Origin: Natrinema caseinilyticum
GTDB taxonomy: Archaea; Halobacteriota; Halobacteria; Halobacteriales; Natrialbaceae
Assembly (NCBI RefSeq): GCF_024227435.1
Contig: NZ_CP100446.1
Location: forward strand, 62,001-126,000
Direction: 5' to 3'
DNA length: 64,000 nucleotides
Below, in pieces: positions 34,142 to 43,465 of this stretch. The notes beneath the pieces are model-generated. The model was not told where the DNA came from and made no database searches. It saw nothing but the letters and a program-made list of their open reading frames with translations. The position numbers and the translations under genes are program-made. Within the stretch, counting starts at the first letter, position 1; each line of letters starts with the position of its first letter.

Positions 34142-34933
34142 ATGGATCTCGGACTGGACGGACACGTCGCGCTCGTCACGGCCTCGAGTAGCGGACTCGG
34201 AAAGGCGGCCGCCACGGCCCTCGCGAGGGAGGGCGCGAACGTCGTGATAAACGGCAGAGACGAAACGCGACTCGCCGAGGCGGCGGAAGAAATCAGGGCC
34301 GTCGCGTCGGGGGAGGTGGTCGCACAGCCGGGCGACCTCACGGACCCCGAGGATATCGAAACCCTCGTTTCGCGGCCGCTCGAGGAGTTCGGACGCCTGG
34401 ATCACCTCGTCACGAGCGCCGGTGGCCCGACGCCGATGCGTCCGCTGGAACCGAGCGACGAGGAGTGGTACGAAGCCTACGATCTGCTGACGATGAGCGT
34501 CGTTCGGCTCGTCCGCGAGGCGGCCGACCACCTCCGGAGCGGTGACGGTGGCTCGATCGTCGCCATCACCTCGATCGCGACCAAGCGGGCGGGAGCCGGG
34601 AACGTCCTCTCGAATTCGGTGCGAACGAGCGTCGTCGGCTTCGAGAAGACGCTCGCGAAGGATCTCGGACCCGAGGTGCGCGCGAACGCCGTCTTGCCGG
34701 GCGTCCACGAAACGCCACGGTTGCGGGAGGTGTTCGACGCCGCGGTCGAACAGGGCGAATACGATTCGTACGAGGATGCAAAGGCCGCCCGGGTAAAATC
34801 GATCCCGACCGGCCAGATCGGCGATCCGACCGCGTTCGGTGATACGGTCGCATTTCTGTGCTCCGGTCGGGCGAGCCACATAAACGGCGCGGCAGTCCCG
34901 ATCGACGGCGGCGAGAGCGATTCCATTTTCTGA
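34142..34933 (+). CDS. SDR family protein with altered catalytic Tyr and Lys
   Basis: 263-residue Rossmann-fold SDR. The nucleotide motif TASSSGLG (13-20) and SAGG (92-95) are clear, and Ser144 is at the usual site. Where classical SDRs have YxxxK the sequence reads SNSVR: Ser157 replaces Tyr and Arg161 replaces Lys. This matches a known SDR branch with a conserved LSN..R..V.G motif, so it is probably not decay. Such proteins may still reduce or oxidise with other residues, or bind substrate only. ATG 34142 was chosen over 34118 because the conserved start MDLGLDGHVALVTA begins there. It stands alone, converging on a MaoC gene. Confidence 0.82.
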   Translation: MDLGLDGHVALVTASSSGLGKAAATALAREGANVVINGRDETRLAEAAEEIRAVASGEVVAQPGDLTDPEDIETLVSRPLEEFGRLDHLVTSAGGPTPMRPLEPSDEEWYEAYDLLTMSVVRLVREAADHLRSGDGGSIVAITSIATKRAGAGNVLSNSVRTSVVGFEKTLAKDLGPEVRANAVLPGVHETPRLREVFDAAVEQGEYDSYEDAKAARVKSIPTGQIGDPTAFGDTVAFLCSGRASHINGAAVPIDGGESDSIF

Positions 34934-34983
34934 CGGTCCGACCACCCTCGAGCGAATCGAACGCGAACCGATTCACCGACCGC

Positions 34984-35424
34984 TTACTCCCTCGGTATCG
35001 ACGCGACCGTTTCCCCGCTCAATACGACGGTTCCGTCGTCGGTCGTCGCCTCGAGATCGGCAGTGACCACCGCAGCGGCATCGCCGTCTTCCACGTCGGT
35101 GATTTCGCCCGTCACCGCGATCGTATCGCCCGGAAACACCCGGCTCTGAAACCGGATCGTAAATCGGTCGACCCGATCCATCCCGAACCAGTCGGAGACC
35201 ATGTGCGAGGCGAACCCAGCCGTAAGCATTCCCTGTCCGAACACGCTTTCGTTGCCGGCATCCCGCGCGTACGGTTCGTCGTAGTGGATGGGATTGAAGT
35301 CGCCGCTCGCACCAGCGTACCGGACGAAATCTTCCCGTTCCAGTTCTTCGACGACGACTTCCGGACCCGTCTCCCCGACCGCAACGTCGTCGGCGGTGAG
35401 CCGTCGCTCGTGGCGATCAGTCAT
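34984..35424 (-). CDS. MaoC-fold dehydratase, complete active site
   Basis: 146-residue hot-dog protein with the hydratase motif SGDFNPIHYD (D42, N44, H47) and the following RFQSRVFPGDTI segment. It resembles the catalytic subunit of heterodimeric (R)-hydratases. It overlaps the upstream MaoC-N gene by eight bases and starts in its last codons, so the two are almost certainly translated and assembled together. ATG 35424 was chosen; another Met three codons earlier is possible. It should hydrate a 2-enoyl-CoA whose product the SDR upstream could oxidise. Confidence 0.9.
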   Translation of the reverse strand: MTDRHERRLTADDVAVGETGPEVVVEELEREDFVRYAGASGDFNPIHYDEPYARDAGNESVFGQGMLTAGFASHMVSDWFGMDRVDRFTIRFQSRVFPGDTIAVTGEITDVEDGDAAAVVTADLEATTDDGTVVLSGETVASIPRE

Positions 35425-35920
35425 CGTCGTCACCCTGGGCCGCGAGTTCGATTCGCGTGAGCCGTTCCGTGAGAACGTGCTCGCCGTCCGCGTTCCGGTA
35501 CGCGGTCTCGAGCACCGCGAAGGTCATCGTGCCGCCGCGAGACCCGTCTCGTTCGTAGACGTCGACGAGCGTCGTCTTTCCCGACAGCACGTCGCCGGCG
35601 TGTATCTGCTGTTCGTAGATGTACTCCTGCTCGCCGTGGACGACCCGAGACTGATCGAACCCGAGGTCGAACCCGTGATCGAGGCCGATTCCGTCGGGCC
35701 GATAGCGTGGGAAGTAGGCCGTCCGGGTAAACGTAAGCGGTGCGGGAATCGACTCGTACCCCTGCTCTCGCGCGGCGGCTTCGTCTCGAAAGGCCGGGTT
35801 GTCGTCTTTGATCGCCCGTGCGAACTCCTCGACTTTCCCGGGTTCGACGACGAGATCCTCCACCGTGGTCACCGTGCGACCGACTTGCGCTTCCAGCTCG
35901 TCGAGCGATTTCGACGGCAT
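35417..35920 (-). CDS. MaoC N-terminal-type dehydratase subunit (FAS1-like)
   Basis: 167-residue hot-dog protein of the MaoC N-terminal (PF13452-like) type. It has DDNPAFRDEAAAREQGYESIPAPLTF in place of the Asp-Asn-His hydratase motif, so it is expected to be the non-catalytic, substrate-tunnel half of a heterodimer such as mycobacterial HadAC or ChsH. The partner with the full motif overlaps it downstream (34984-35424). Three bases separate it from the SDR stop codon upstream, so the SDR, this gene and the partner form one operon. Confidence 0.85.
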   Translation of the reverse strand: MPSKSLDELEAQVGRTVTTVEDLVVEPGKVEEFARAIKDDNPAFRDEAAAREQGYESIPAPLTFTRTAYFPRYRPDGIGLDHGFDLGFDQSRVVHGEQEYIYEQQIHAGDVLSGKTTLVDVYERDGSRGGTMTFAVLETAYRNADGEHVLTERLTRIELAAQGDDDD

Positions 35921-35923
35921 CGC

Positions 35924-36820
35924 TCAGAACGCGTCCCCCGACTTGTCGAGCGAGAGCCCCCGACCGATCTCGTCGGTGAACCGTTCGGCGATGTCTTCGG
36001 GCGTCCATCCGCCGTTCTGATAGCCGAGTCGGAAAATTTCGGGGTCCGAAACGAAGCCGACCGCGTCCCCGGCGGCCCGGACGGACCAGCCGTTGATCTC
36101 CGACGCCTCGTCGCTGAGCATGTACGCGACGAGCGGAGCGACTTTTTCCGGCGGGAGTTCTTCCTCGGTAAACGGCTGCTTGTCGTCCGGAATATCCTCG
36201 ATCATTCGCGTGTATGCGGTCGGGACGAGGGCGTTTACCCGAATGTTGTATCTGCCGAGTTCCTTCGACGCGGCCCTCGTCAACCCGAGTACCCCCGCCT
36301 TCGCAGCCGAGTAATTGGACTGGCCGACGTTACCAAGCGCCGACCGACTCGAGACGGAGAGGAACGAACGACCGTCCTCGAGATAGTCGTCGGTGTCACG
36401 CGCAACCTCTCGCCAGTGCGCCGCGAGGTTTCGAAGCAGTGCGAAGTGGCCGCGGAGGTGGACGTCGATCACGCTGTCCCACTCCTCGTCGGTCATTCGG
36501 TAGAGTATCGAGTCGTTCAAGATCCCGGCGAAGTTGACGGCGCCGTCGACGCGACCGTATTCGTCGACGGTATCGGCGACCAGTTCTTCGGTGTAGTCCG
36601 TCGAACTGATGTCGCCGAAGTGAGCCATCCCGTCGCCGCCGGCCTCGTTGACGGATTCGACCGTTTCAGCGGCCGGTTCCGTGCTTTCGCCGTCACCGTG
36701 GACGTCGGATCCGAGGTCGTTGACGACGACCGTCGCGCCGGCCTCACCGAGTTCGACGGCAGCACACTCTCCGAGACCGTGACCGCCACCGGCCACGATA
36801 ATAACCTTGTCAGATAACAT
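35924..36820 (-). CDS. SDR family dehydrogenase, MFE-2-like
   Basis: 298-residue SDR, paralogue of 22888. AGGGHGLG is at residues 10-17, NDLG at 34-37, NFAG at 96-99, and Y170 and K174 complete the active site; the C-terminal NGGWTPEDIAERF extension is shared with its paralogue. It should oxidise a 3-hydroxyacyl-CoA made by the two MaoC proteins encoded directly downstream. ATG 36820 was chosen because a CCAATAAATCC element lies about 28 bases upstream; the longer frame adds non-conserved residues. It is divergent from the IclR gene at 37120, which may control it. Confidence 0.9.
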   Translation of the reverse strand: MLSDKVIIVAGGGHGLGECAAVELGEAGATVVVNDLGSDVHGDGESTEPAAETVESVNEAGGDGMAHFGDISSTDYTEELVADTVDEYGRVDGAVNFAGILNDSILYRMTDEEWDSVIDVHLRGHFALLRNLAAHWREVARDTDDYLEDGRSFLSVSSRSALGNVGQSNYSAAKAGVLGLTRAASKELGRYNIRVNALVPTAYTRMIEDIPDDKQPFTEEELPPEKVAPLVAYMLSDEASEINGWSVRAAGDAVGFVSDPEIFRLGYQNGGWTPEDIAERFTDEIGRGLSLDKSGDAF

Positions 36821-37119
36821 CAGTTCCTCAATGCTGTCAGTACCCAATAAATCCCCCAGATACGCGCTCAGACCCGGTCGTTCCGTCATTCGGCACCTGT
36901 CGGATCGTGGAGAGTCCGGGTCAACAACGCCGGTGTGACCGCTGGCGCTCGCGATTCACCCACGCCACTGGAACTGAGTCGGCCATCGAGGAGCGGGACT
37001 CGGGCGCCAAACGTGTGCCGACAGCGTGGATTTCTCTCGTGGAAACCGAGCGCGGAGCGACGACGCTCGCCGTTCGAGCATACGGAATCTTTATCCGCAC
37101 CGATGGGGGAGTGACTCAC

Positions 37120-37887
37120 ATGGCAGCATACACCGATCCCGGGACGGTGAAGGCATCGCGGACGGCCTTCGAGATCATCGAAACGCTCGCTCGAGATGAC
37201 GGCGGTCGAGTCACCGAGATTGCCACGGAACTGGGGCTCGCAAAGAGCACCGTCCACCGGCACCTGACGACGCTCGAGGACCTCGAATACGTCGTCAAAG
37301 ACGGTGACGAGTACCGAATCGGCTTCCGGTTTCTGAAACTGGGCGAGCAGACGAGAAAACGCACCGACGCGTACCAGATGGCGAGAAAGAAAGTTAGGAA
37401 GGTCGCCGAGCAAACCGCGGAACGAGCGCAGTTCGTCGTCGAGGAACACGGAAAGGCAGTCTACGTGTTCGGGGCGACCGGTGAACACGCCGTCAAAACC
37501 AACTCTGAAATCGGCAAATATCGACCGCTCCAATCGATGGCCGCCGGGAAAGCCATCCTCGCTGCGCTCCCCGACGAACGCGTCGAGGAGATTGTTCGCC
37601 AGCACGGACTGCCATCGATGACCGAGAACACGATCACGGACAGGGACGAACTCTACGAGGAACTCGATGCGATCCGGGAGCGAGGATACAGCATCAACGA
37701 CCAGGAAACGCTGCTCGGTCTTCGAGCGATCGGCGTGCCGATCGAGCGCCCGGACGGTGGCGTCTTCGGTGCGCTCAGCGTGTCCGGCCCCACGCATCGG
37801 GTGCAAGGCGATCGCCTCGAGGAATCGATCCCGAACATCCTCCTCGGAACGGCGAACGAACTCGAACTGGACATGAAATACTCCTGA
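37120..37887 (+). CDS. IclR family transcriptional regulator
   Basis: 255-residue regulator. The winged helix occupies about residues 10-75 (SRTAFEIIETLA, GLAKSTVHRHLTTLEDLEYV) and the effector domain follows (YRIGFRFLKLGEQ, SMAAGKAILAALPDERVEEIV, IGVPIERPDGGVFGALSVSGP). ATG 37120 is preceded by CTTTATCC centred about 28 bases upstream, suggesting a leaderless transcript; the in-frame extension upstream is not IclR-like. It is read divergently from the SDR/MaoC operon ending at 34984, the obvious target. A short inverted pair (GAGCG-ACGA-CGCTC, 37055-37068) lies before its TATA element. Confidence 0.92.
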   Translation: MAAYTDPGTVKASRTAFEIIETLARDDGGRVTEIATELGLAKSTVHRHLTTLEDLEYVVKDGDEYRIGFRFLKLGEQTRKRTDAYQMARKKVRKVAEQTAERAQFVVEEHGKAVYVFGATGEHAVKTNSEIGKYRPLQSMAAGKAILAALPDERVEEIVRQHGLPSMTENTITDRDELYEELDAIRERGYSINDQETLLGLRAIGVPIERPDGGVFGALSVSGPTHRVQGDRLEESIPNILLGTANELELDMKYS

Positions 37888-38163
37888 GTCGCTGCCACCG
37901 TCTCGAAAGCGCCCCGCGGACTCGACGGATAGACCCGACCGAAACCCACTCTCCTCCGATCTTCGGTCGTATTCTGCCATCGTTGCCGACCCGTTCGGCG
38001 TCTCAACTGCCGACTCGATTCGATCGGTTTCGACTTTCAGTTTCCCTCGAGTACGGCATCTTCCGATCAGCCTCAGTTCCCTCCGTTCGACTATCCGGTC
38101 GGCACACGTTTCGCGGTAGTTCGTTCCGCGATGGAGAACGAGAGTCGGGTTGCTGTCCCCGAC

Positions 38164-38916
38164 TTACAGGCTGGAATACTTGTCGCGCCGGAACAGGTCC
38201 AACTCGGTTACCGCGTTCGGCGTCTCCTGGCGTGCAGCGAAGGCGATCGCCTCGGCGATGGCTCGCGGCCCGGTGACTTCGCCCGGTTCGAAGCGCTCCT
38301 CCGAGGTTTTCTCGCGATACTCCTTGCCGAACTCCGTTCGGACTTCCGACGGGTTCACGATGCTAACGGCGATGTCGTCGGTGCCGACCTGCCCCGCGAG
38401 GCTCTTCGCGAAGCCGCGGGTCCACCACTTCGTCGCGGCGTAAATCGGCGATTTCGAACGTGGATTCTTACCCGCCGCACTCGCGACGAAAAGGAGCGTT
38501 CCGTCCGTTTCCCGCAGGTGTGGTATCGCCGCACGCGCGGCGTAGAACATACCGTCGACGTTCACGCCCATGACGGTTCGATACTGATCGGTCGGAAACT
38601 CCTCGACGGTCGTCTCGGAGGTGGTCGCGATTCCCGCGTTGTTCACCAGTACGTCCAGCTTCCCGAAAGTCGAGACCGTTTGCTCGACGACGGCCTCGAC
38701 GTCGGACTCGTCGCTCACGTCGGCCGGACAGACGAGCGCCGTCGCATCCGTCTCGGACTCGATTTCGTCCGCCAGTTCTCGCAGCCGCTCTTCCCGACGG
38801 GCGACCAGTGTAACGTCCGCACCGTCGGCCGCGAGAACGCGCGCCGTCTCTTTTCCGATTCCCGCGCTCGCTCCGGTGACGATCGCTGCGGTGCCTGCCA
38901 GTGATTCGGTAACCAT
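38164..38916 (-). CDS. SDR family oxidoreductase, classical type
   Basis: 250-residue SDR with TGASAGIG (14-21), NNAG (92-95), and catalytic Y159 and K163. The ARREERLRELADEI region suggests NADP preference, because basic residues follow the second beta strand. The substrate pocket is not one I can place; relatives include general alcohol and 3-oxoacyl reductases. ATG 38916 was chosen because it starts the conserved MVTESLAGTAAIVTG; upstream frame sequence is not conserved. It lies 276 bases after the IclR gene (convergent), with an MFS carrier upstream on the same strand. Confidence 0.85.
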   Translation of the reverse strand: MVTESLAGTAAIVTGASAGIGKETARVLAADGADVTLVARREERLRELADEIESETDATALVCPADVSDESDVEAVVEQTVSTFGKLDVLVNNAGIATTSETTVEEFPTDQYRTVMGVNVDGMFYAARAAIPHLRETDGTLLFVASAAGKNPRSKSPIYAATKWWTRGFAKSLAGQVGTDDIAVSIVNPSEVRTEFGKEYREKTSEERFEPGEVTGPRAIAEAIAFAARQETPNAVTELDLFRRDKYSSL

Positions 38917-39054
38917 CGTCGGAGGATTATCACGGGAGGTCAAAACAGTACGTGTTATCGCAGCACACGCAGCGAGGTACCGACTCGAATCGACCGATCC
39001 ACCGACCGCCGGCGTCACCGGGGACACTCCACTATCGATCTGTTTCGAGAGCGG

Positions 39055-40233
39055 TCAGAATCCGAGACGGAGGACGCGATTCGCCGCGAGTGCGGCGAGT
39101 GCAACCGACATGATACCAACGAGCAGCGTGAACGAGGCGTCCCAGCCGTACAGGTCGGCGAGCGCACCGACCACGACGCTTCCCGACGCACCGGTCGTCA
39201 TGTACATCGTTCTGACGAGACCGAATCCGGTGCCGCGTTCGGCCGGCGAAAGGAGATCCATGAATCGCGACTGGATGGGCGCCCCCCAACTCATCGCGAG
39301 CCCGACGAACAATACACCGACGCCAAACTCGAGAAGGGTGGCGCCGACGACGAGCAACCCGTATCCGACGATGCCGGCACACATGGTCACGATCGCGGCC
39401 CTGTCGCGCCCGATTCGATCGGAAAGCCCGCCCATCAGCGGTTGCGTGAGGCCATGGATTACGAAGTAGGCCGAAAAGAGTCCGCTCGCGATTGCCGGCG
39501 AAAGCGCCTTGCCTTCGGCGAGAAAGGCGGGCAAGAACGACGCAGTCGCTTGCCAGGTGAACGCACAGAGAAACGAAATGAGCATCGTGTACGTGACCGC
39601 CGGCCGCGAGAGCAGTTCGAACATCGCCCCGAGTTCGATGCGTTCCCGCATTGGCTGTTCGGGTCGGTCCGGCTTCGTCGGTCGAATTCGCCACGCGAAC
39701 AGGGCGAAAAGCGGCGCCGCGGTGAAGAACCCGAGAAGCATGGCCACGCGCCAATCGTACCGAACGGCGACCATCGTCGCGGCGACGGGCGCGAACAGTC
39801 CCGCGATCGGACCGCCTGCGATATGAACGCCGATCGCACGTCCGGTGTCAGCGAATTGTTTCGTGAGGTACGTCGTTGCGACCGTATAATGAAGTCCCGC
39901 GCCGAGGCCGAGGACGACGGTCGAGAGGACGAAAAACTCGTAGGAGGGGGAGACGGCGAGCAGCACGCTCGAAATCGCGGTCAGCCCGAGCGAGACGAGA
40001 ACGACTCGCCGTTCTCCGAATCGGTCGCCCAGAATACCGCTCGGAAACTGCGTCAGCGCGTAGGTGCCCCACATCAACGAGAGTGCGGTCCCGAGGGCCG
40101 CGTTGGAAACCGCAAAATCGTCGGTGATAGCGGGCACGAGCGGGCTGATAACGAGGCGTGCGACCATCGTCGCCATGAACGCAAACGTACAGAGAAGCAA
40201 CGCCGTATGTCGATATCGCCAGTTCACAGCCAC
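39055..40233 (-). CDS. MFS transporter
   Basis: 392-residue major facilitator with about twelve hydrophobic helices and the loop motif GDRFGERRVV after helix 2, repeated in degenerate form as SDRIGRDRAAI in the second half. The start codon is GTG at 40233. The substrate cannot be named. It lies between an SDR downstream (138 bases after its stop) and an ACAD upstream (103-base gap), all on the minus strand, so it probably moves an acid or alcohol used by them. Confidence 0.85.
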   Translation of the reverse strand: MAVNWRYRHTALLLCTFAFMATMVARLVISPLVPAITDDFAVSNAALGTALSLMWGTYALTQFPSGILGDRFGERRVVLVSLGLTAISSVLLAVSPSYEFFVLSTVVLGLGAGLHYTVATTYLTKQFADTGRAIGVHIAGGPIAGLFAPVAATMVAVRYDWRVAMLLGFFTAAPLFALFAWRIRPTKPDRPEQPMRERIELGAMFELLSRPAVTYTMLISFLCAFTWQATASFLPAFLAEGKALSPAIASGLFSAYFVIHGLTQPLMGGLSDRIGRDRAAIVTMCAGIVGYGLLVVGATLLEFGVGVLFVGLAMSWGAPIQSRFMDLLSPAERGTGFGLVRTMYMTTGASGSVVVGALADLYGWDASFTLLVGIMSVALAALAANRVLRLGF

Positions 40234-40336
40234 TATACAGAGACACCTGAAAAACGGTTTGTGGTTTCGGACCGTCCGGCCGAACCGGGAAGTGCCGTTC
40301 CGACGGAACGAAATTATCGGGGCGCGACGGCGCCTC

Positions 40337-41497
40337 TCACGACGAAAGCAAGGAGTCGGCGATGATTCGCTTCTGGATTTCGTTGGTCCCCTCGAAGATC
40401 CGGGTCAGTCGAGCGTCCCGCCAGTATCGCTCGACGTCGAACTCCGTGGTGTAGCCGTATCCGCCGTGAATCTGAATCCCCTCGCTGGTGACTTCCTCGG
40501 CGATATCGCTCGCGAAGAGTTTCGCCATGGCGGCTTCGGCGTCGGCCCGCTCACCGGAGTCGACCGTATCGGCGACGAGCAACATCAACGCTCGCGCAGC
40601 CTCGACCTGCGTCGCCATCTCCGCCAGCTTGAATCGGATCGCCTGGAACTCGGAAATCGGTTCGTCGAACTGGACGCGTTCTTTCGCGTACTGAACCGAA
40701 TCCTCGATCGCGCCTCGCGCTAATCCCACCGACCGAGCGGCCGTGTGGACGCGGCCTTCCTCGAAAAAGTCCATGATCTGATAGAATCCGTTCCCCTCCT
40801 CGCCGCCGACGAGTTTGTCGGCGCTGACGCGTACGTCGTCGTAGTTGACTTCCCAGGTCTTCCAGCCGTGGTAGCCGATTTTGTCGATCGACTGGCCGCT
40901 CAACCCCTCGCGGTCGAACGTCCCGGCCGGCTTCTCGACGATAAATCCCGAGATGCCGCGGTGGGCTGGTTCCGCGTCCGGATCAGTCACCGCATACGTG
41001 AGGATGAAATCGGACCCCTTCGCGAACGTACACCACATTTTCTGCCCGTTGAGCACGTACTCGTCGCCGTCCCGTTCGGCCCGAAGGCGCATGTTCGAGA
41101 CGTCGCTCCCGGCGTCGGGTTCGCTGATCGCGATGCTCTTGAGCATTTCACCACGCGCCATCTTCGGCAGGTATTCTTGCTTCTGGGCCTCCGTCGCGCC
41201 GGCGAGACTTTGCCCGCGCGCGATGATACTGCCGACGCTGAGCCACCCGCGCGAGAGTTCTTCGGCGATCACGGCGTACGATTTCAGATCCATCCCGAGG
41301 CCGCCGTACTCCTCGTCGATGAGAACACCGAAAAATCCCATCTCCGCGAGCTGGTCGACGAGTTCGTCGGACATCTCCTCCTCGTTCGGGTCGCGCTCGC
41401 TCGCCTCGGGGAGCACCTCGTTCTCCACGAATCGCTTCGTTTCGTCGCGCAGCATCTGATGTTCATCCGATAAGATGGTGTCCGAAATGTTGTTCAT
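40337..41497 (-). CDS. Acyl-CoA dehydrogenase (MCAD-type catalytic Glu)
   Basis: 386-residue ACAD. DEEYGGLG (61-68), SEPDAGSD (125-132), LNGQKMWCTFA, IQIHGGYGYTTEFDVERYWRDARL and the canonical IFEGTNEIQ with base E369 are all present; helix G reads EEGRV, with no second Glu. It resembles acyl-CoA dehydrogenases of short, branched or glutaryl-type substrates more than the other eight. ATG 41497 was chosen because ATAATTAAG at 41521-41529 is centred 27 bases upstream. It is divergent from the VOC gene at 41705. Confidence 0.93.
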   Translation of the reverse strand: MNNISDTILSDEHQMLRDETKRFVENEVLPEASERDPNEEEMSDELVDQLAEMGFFGVLIDEEYGGLGMDLKSYAVIAEELSRGWLSVGSIIARGQSLAGATEAQKQEYLPKMARGEMLKSIAISEPDAGSDVSNMRLRAERDGDEYVLNGQKMWCTFAKGSDFILTYAVTDPDAEPAHRGISGFIVEKPAGTFDREGLSGQSIDKIGYHGWKTWEVNYDDVRVSADKLVGGEEGNGFYQIMDFFEEGRVHTAARSVGLARGAIEDSVQYAKERVQFDEPISEFQAIRFKLAEMATQVEAARALMLLVADTVDSGERADAEAAMAKLFASDIAEEVTSEGIQIHGGYGYTTEFDVERYWRDARLTRIFEGTNEIQKRIIADSLLSS

Positions 41498-41520
41498 ACA
41501 GGTACCACGTCTCGCCATCG

Positions 41521-41529
41521 ATAATTAAG
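41521..41529 (-). promoter_or_regulatory. TATA box for ACAD at 40337-41497
   Basis: ATAATTAAG centred 27 bases before ATG 41497; implies a leaderless message. The sequence lies in the short region shared with the divergent VOC gene. Confidence 0.55.
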
Positions 41530-41704
41530 TCTTCTACTCTCTTCCCGGACGGATGGCGCTGGGAGAAGACGATCTGTGACGGACCGATCAGTTCTCGTCG
41601 TCGGCCCGCATCGCCGCCGTGCGAAGATAGCCGTCGACGAATTATAGCTCCCATGTCACATACGAGTAGATACATATACGTGTGGTTCGCATCGACATCC
41701 CGTG

Positions 41705-42166
41705 ATGGAAGAAATCGACCACGTCGCTCACGCGGTGTGGGACGTCTCGGATGCACTGGACAAAATAAACGCTGTCGACGGATTCGAGAACGTCTGGACC
41801 CTCGAGAGCGACAAGTGGCAGTACGAAACGGCGTACAACGTGATGGGGACCACCATGTTCACCCTGATCGCGCCGACGAGCGACGAGAGCTTCATCGCCG
41901 ATTACCTCGAGCAAAACGGCGAGGGACTGCACCACATCGGTGTCAACGTGTCCGACCTCGACGCGGCCGTCGAACAGTTGACCGGGGCCGGCGGCGAGGT
42001 AATCATGGAAGATACCGTCCCCGGCGTCCGAACTGAGGCGACGTTCCACCCGAAAACGCTGTTCGGACTCCAGTTACAACTCATCGAATGGCACGACGAC
42101 GTCGGTCCGACTGCACGGGATCACATCGAGGCGATGCGCGAAGCGGCGGCGGACGATCGCGTCTAG
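41705..42166 (+). CDS. VOC family protein, methylmalonyl-CoA epimerase-like
   Basis: 153-residue vicinal-oxygen-chelate protein with two beta-alpha-beta-beta-beta modules. Metal-ligand candidates are His in EIDHVAHAV, His in GLHHIGVNV and Glu in LQLIEWH, the pattern seen in methylmalonyl-CoA epimerase and glyoxalase relatives. The start is ATG 41705; GTG three bases earlier would add one residue. It could epimerise a 2-methyl acyl-CoA, which would suit branched-chain degradation, but dioxygenase or lyase functions share the fold. It is divergent from the MCAD-type ACAD. Confidence 0.75.
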   Translation: MEEIDHVAHAVWDVSDALDKINAVDGFENVWTLESDKWQYETAYNVMGTTMFTLIAPTSDESFIADYLEQNGEGLHHIGVNVSDLDAAVEQLTGAGGEVIMEDTVPGVRTEATFHPKTLFGLQLQLIEWHDDVGPTARDHIEAMREAAADDRV

Positions 42167-42364
42167 GTTCGATCTCGCGTCCACGGATCGGCCAGGGTAG
42201 CGATACGAACACCGCCGTTCCTCGAGTTGGAGTCACGATCGTCGAACCGATACCGTTGGAGAGGCCACGGACGGCTTCAGCCGCCGTCTATCGATACCCA
42301 CCTCGATGGCCTCCAGGCGGCCGGCAGGCACCCGGAGATTTTTCGGTGGGTTCCGACGGACCGA

Positions 42365-43372
42365 TCACGCAATCGACGAGCCGACGTGTTCGATCGTTTC
42401 TCGCACCTCCTCGACGCTTGCAGTGGTCGGCGGAAGCAGTGCAAGCGTGTCCGCGAGTCCCTCGTATCGCTCGAAGAGGTGGTCGACGGCGTCCGGGCGG
42501 CCGGCGATCGCGATTTCGTCGAGGAGTTCGTCGGTGACCGCCTCCCGGGCAGCCTCCGTCTCGCCGGCCGCCCATCGGTCCCTGATCCGATCGGCAGTCT
42601 CTCGAAAGCCGTGCTCGGCCACCGCATCGTAGTGGAACTCGCCCATCGCGCCGACGTAGAACGCGATCGTCTCTCGGCACCGGTCTCGAGCCCGTTCGCC
42701 GTCTTCGAGGAGACACGTCGTCACCCACGGAATCGTCGCGACCGCCGTCGGGTCGCGGTCCCGCGTCCGAGCACCGCGGTCGACGTGTTCGCGCACGTCC
42801 GCGAGGGACGATACCGGAATGCGGTTCGGCATCCACCCGTCCGCGAACTCGCCCGCGAGTTCCACGTTCGTTTCGCCCTGTGCCGCGACGTAAATCCGAA
42901 CTGACGACCGGAGCGGTTCGAATCGTAATCGAAAGTGCTCGAGGTCGAACAGCGTCCCGTCGTACGTGACGTCGTCGCCCGACAGAACCTGACGGACGAT
43001 CTCGATCGTCTCGCGCTGGCGACGCAGCGCCGGGCGAAACTCCATTCCGTGCCAGTTTTCGATCACCTGCGGGCCAGACAGGCCCAGACCGAGCACGGCC
43101 CGTCCCGCCGTGAGTTCGTCGAGCGTTGCCACAGCTTGAGCGATCAGCGCCGGCGATCTCGAGTGGACGGGAACGATTCCGGTTCCGAGCCGTATCGTGT
43201 CCGTCCGGGCGGCGAGGTACCCGAGGCGGGTAAAGGCTTCTCGACCCCACGTTTCGGGAACCAGTACGAGGTCGTACCCGGCCGTCTCCGCCGCGCTCGC
43301 GAGATTGCTCTGTTCCGACGTGGTGACGTCGCCGGTGGCGGGCAACGGTAGCGCCAGATCGTACGTGACCAT
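42365..43372 (-). CDS. LLM class flavin/F420-dependent oxidoreductase
   Basis: 335-residue luciferase-like monooxygenase-fold protein (TIM barrel). Family landmarks: VLVPETWGREAFTRLGYLAARTDTIRLGTGI, ATLDELTAGRAVLGLGLSGP and GEFADGWMPN. Archaeal and actinobacterial members often use F420, e.g. methylene-H4MPT-reductase-like enzymes. It might be a monooxygenase or a dehydrogenase acting on a ring or branched substrate; I cannot say which. It lies convergent to the VOC gene and divergent from the carboxymuconolactone-like gene at 43466. A CCTAAAAGC element lies about 26 bases before the start. Confidence 0.82.
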   Translation of the reverse strand: MVTYDLALPLPATGDVTTSEQSNLASAAETAGYDLVLVPETWGREAFTRLGYLAARTDTIRLGTGIVPVHSRSPALIAQAVATLDELTAGRAVLGLGLSGPQVIENWHGMEFRPALRRQRETIEIVRQVLSGDDVTYDGTLFDLEHFRLRFEPLRSSVRIYVAAQGETNVELAGEFADGWMPNRIPVSSLADVREHVDRGARTRDRDPTAVATIPWVTTCLLEDGERARDRCRETIAFYVGAMGEFHYDAVAEHGFRETADRIRDRWAAGETEAAREAVTDELLDEIAIAGRPDAVDHLFERYEGLADTLALLPPTTASVEEVRETIEHVGSSIA

Positions 43373-43465
43373 GCTGTGACAGTCGGAGAGGCGTCCTAAA
43401 AGCTGTTGCCCGGTCGACGGGACGCCGGACCATTGATGTGGTCGCCCCTCGCTTTACCGGATAGC

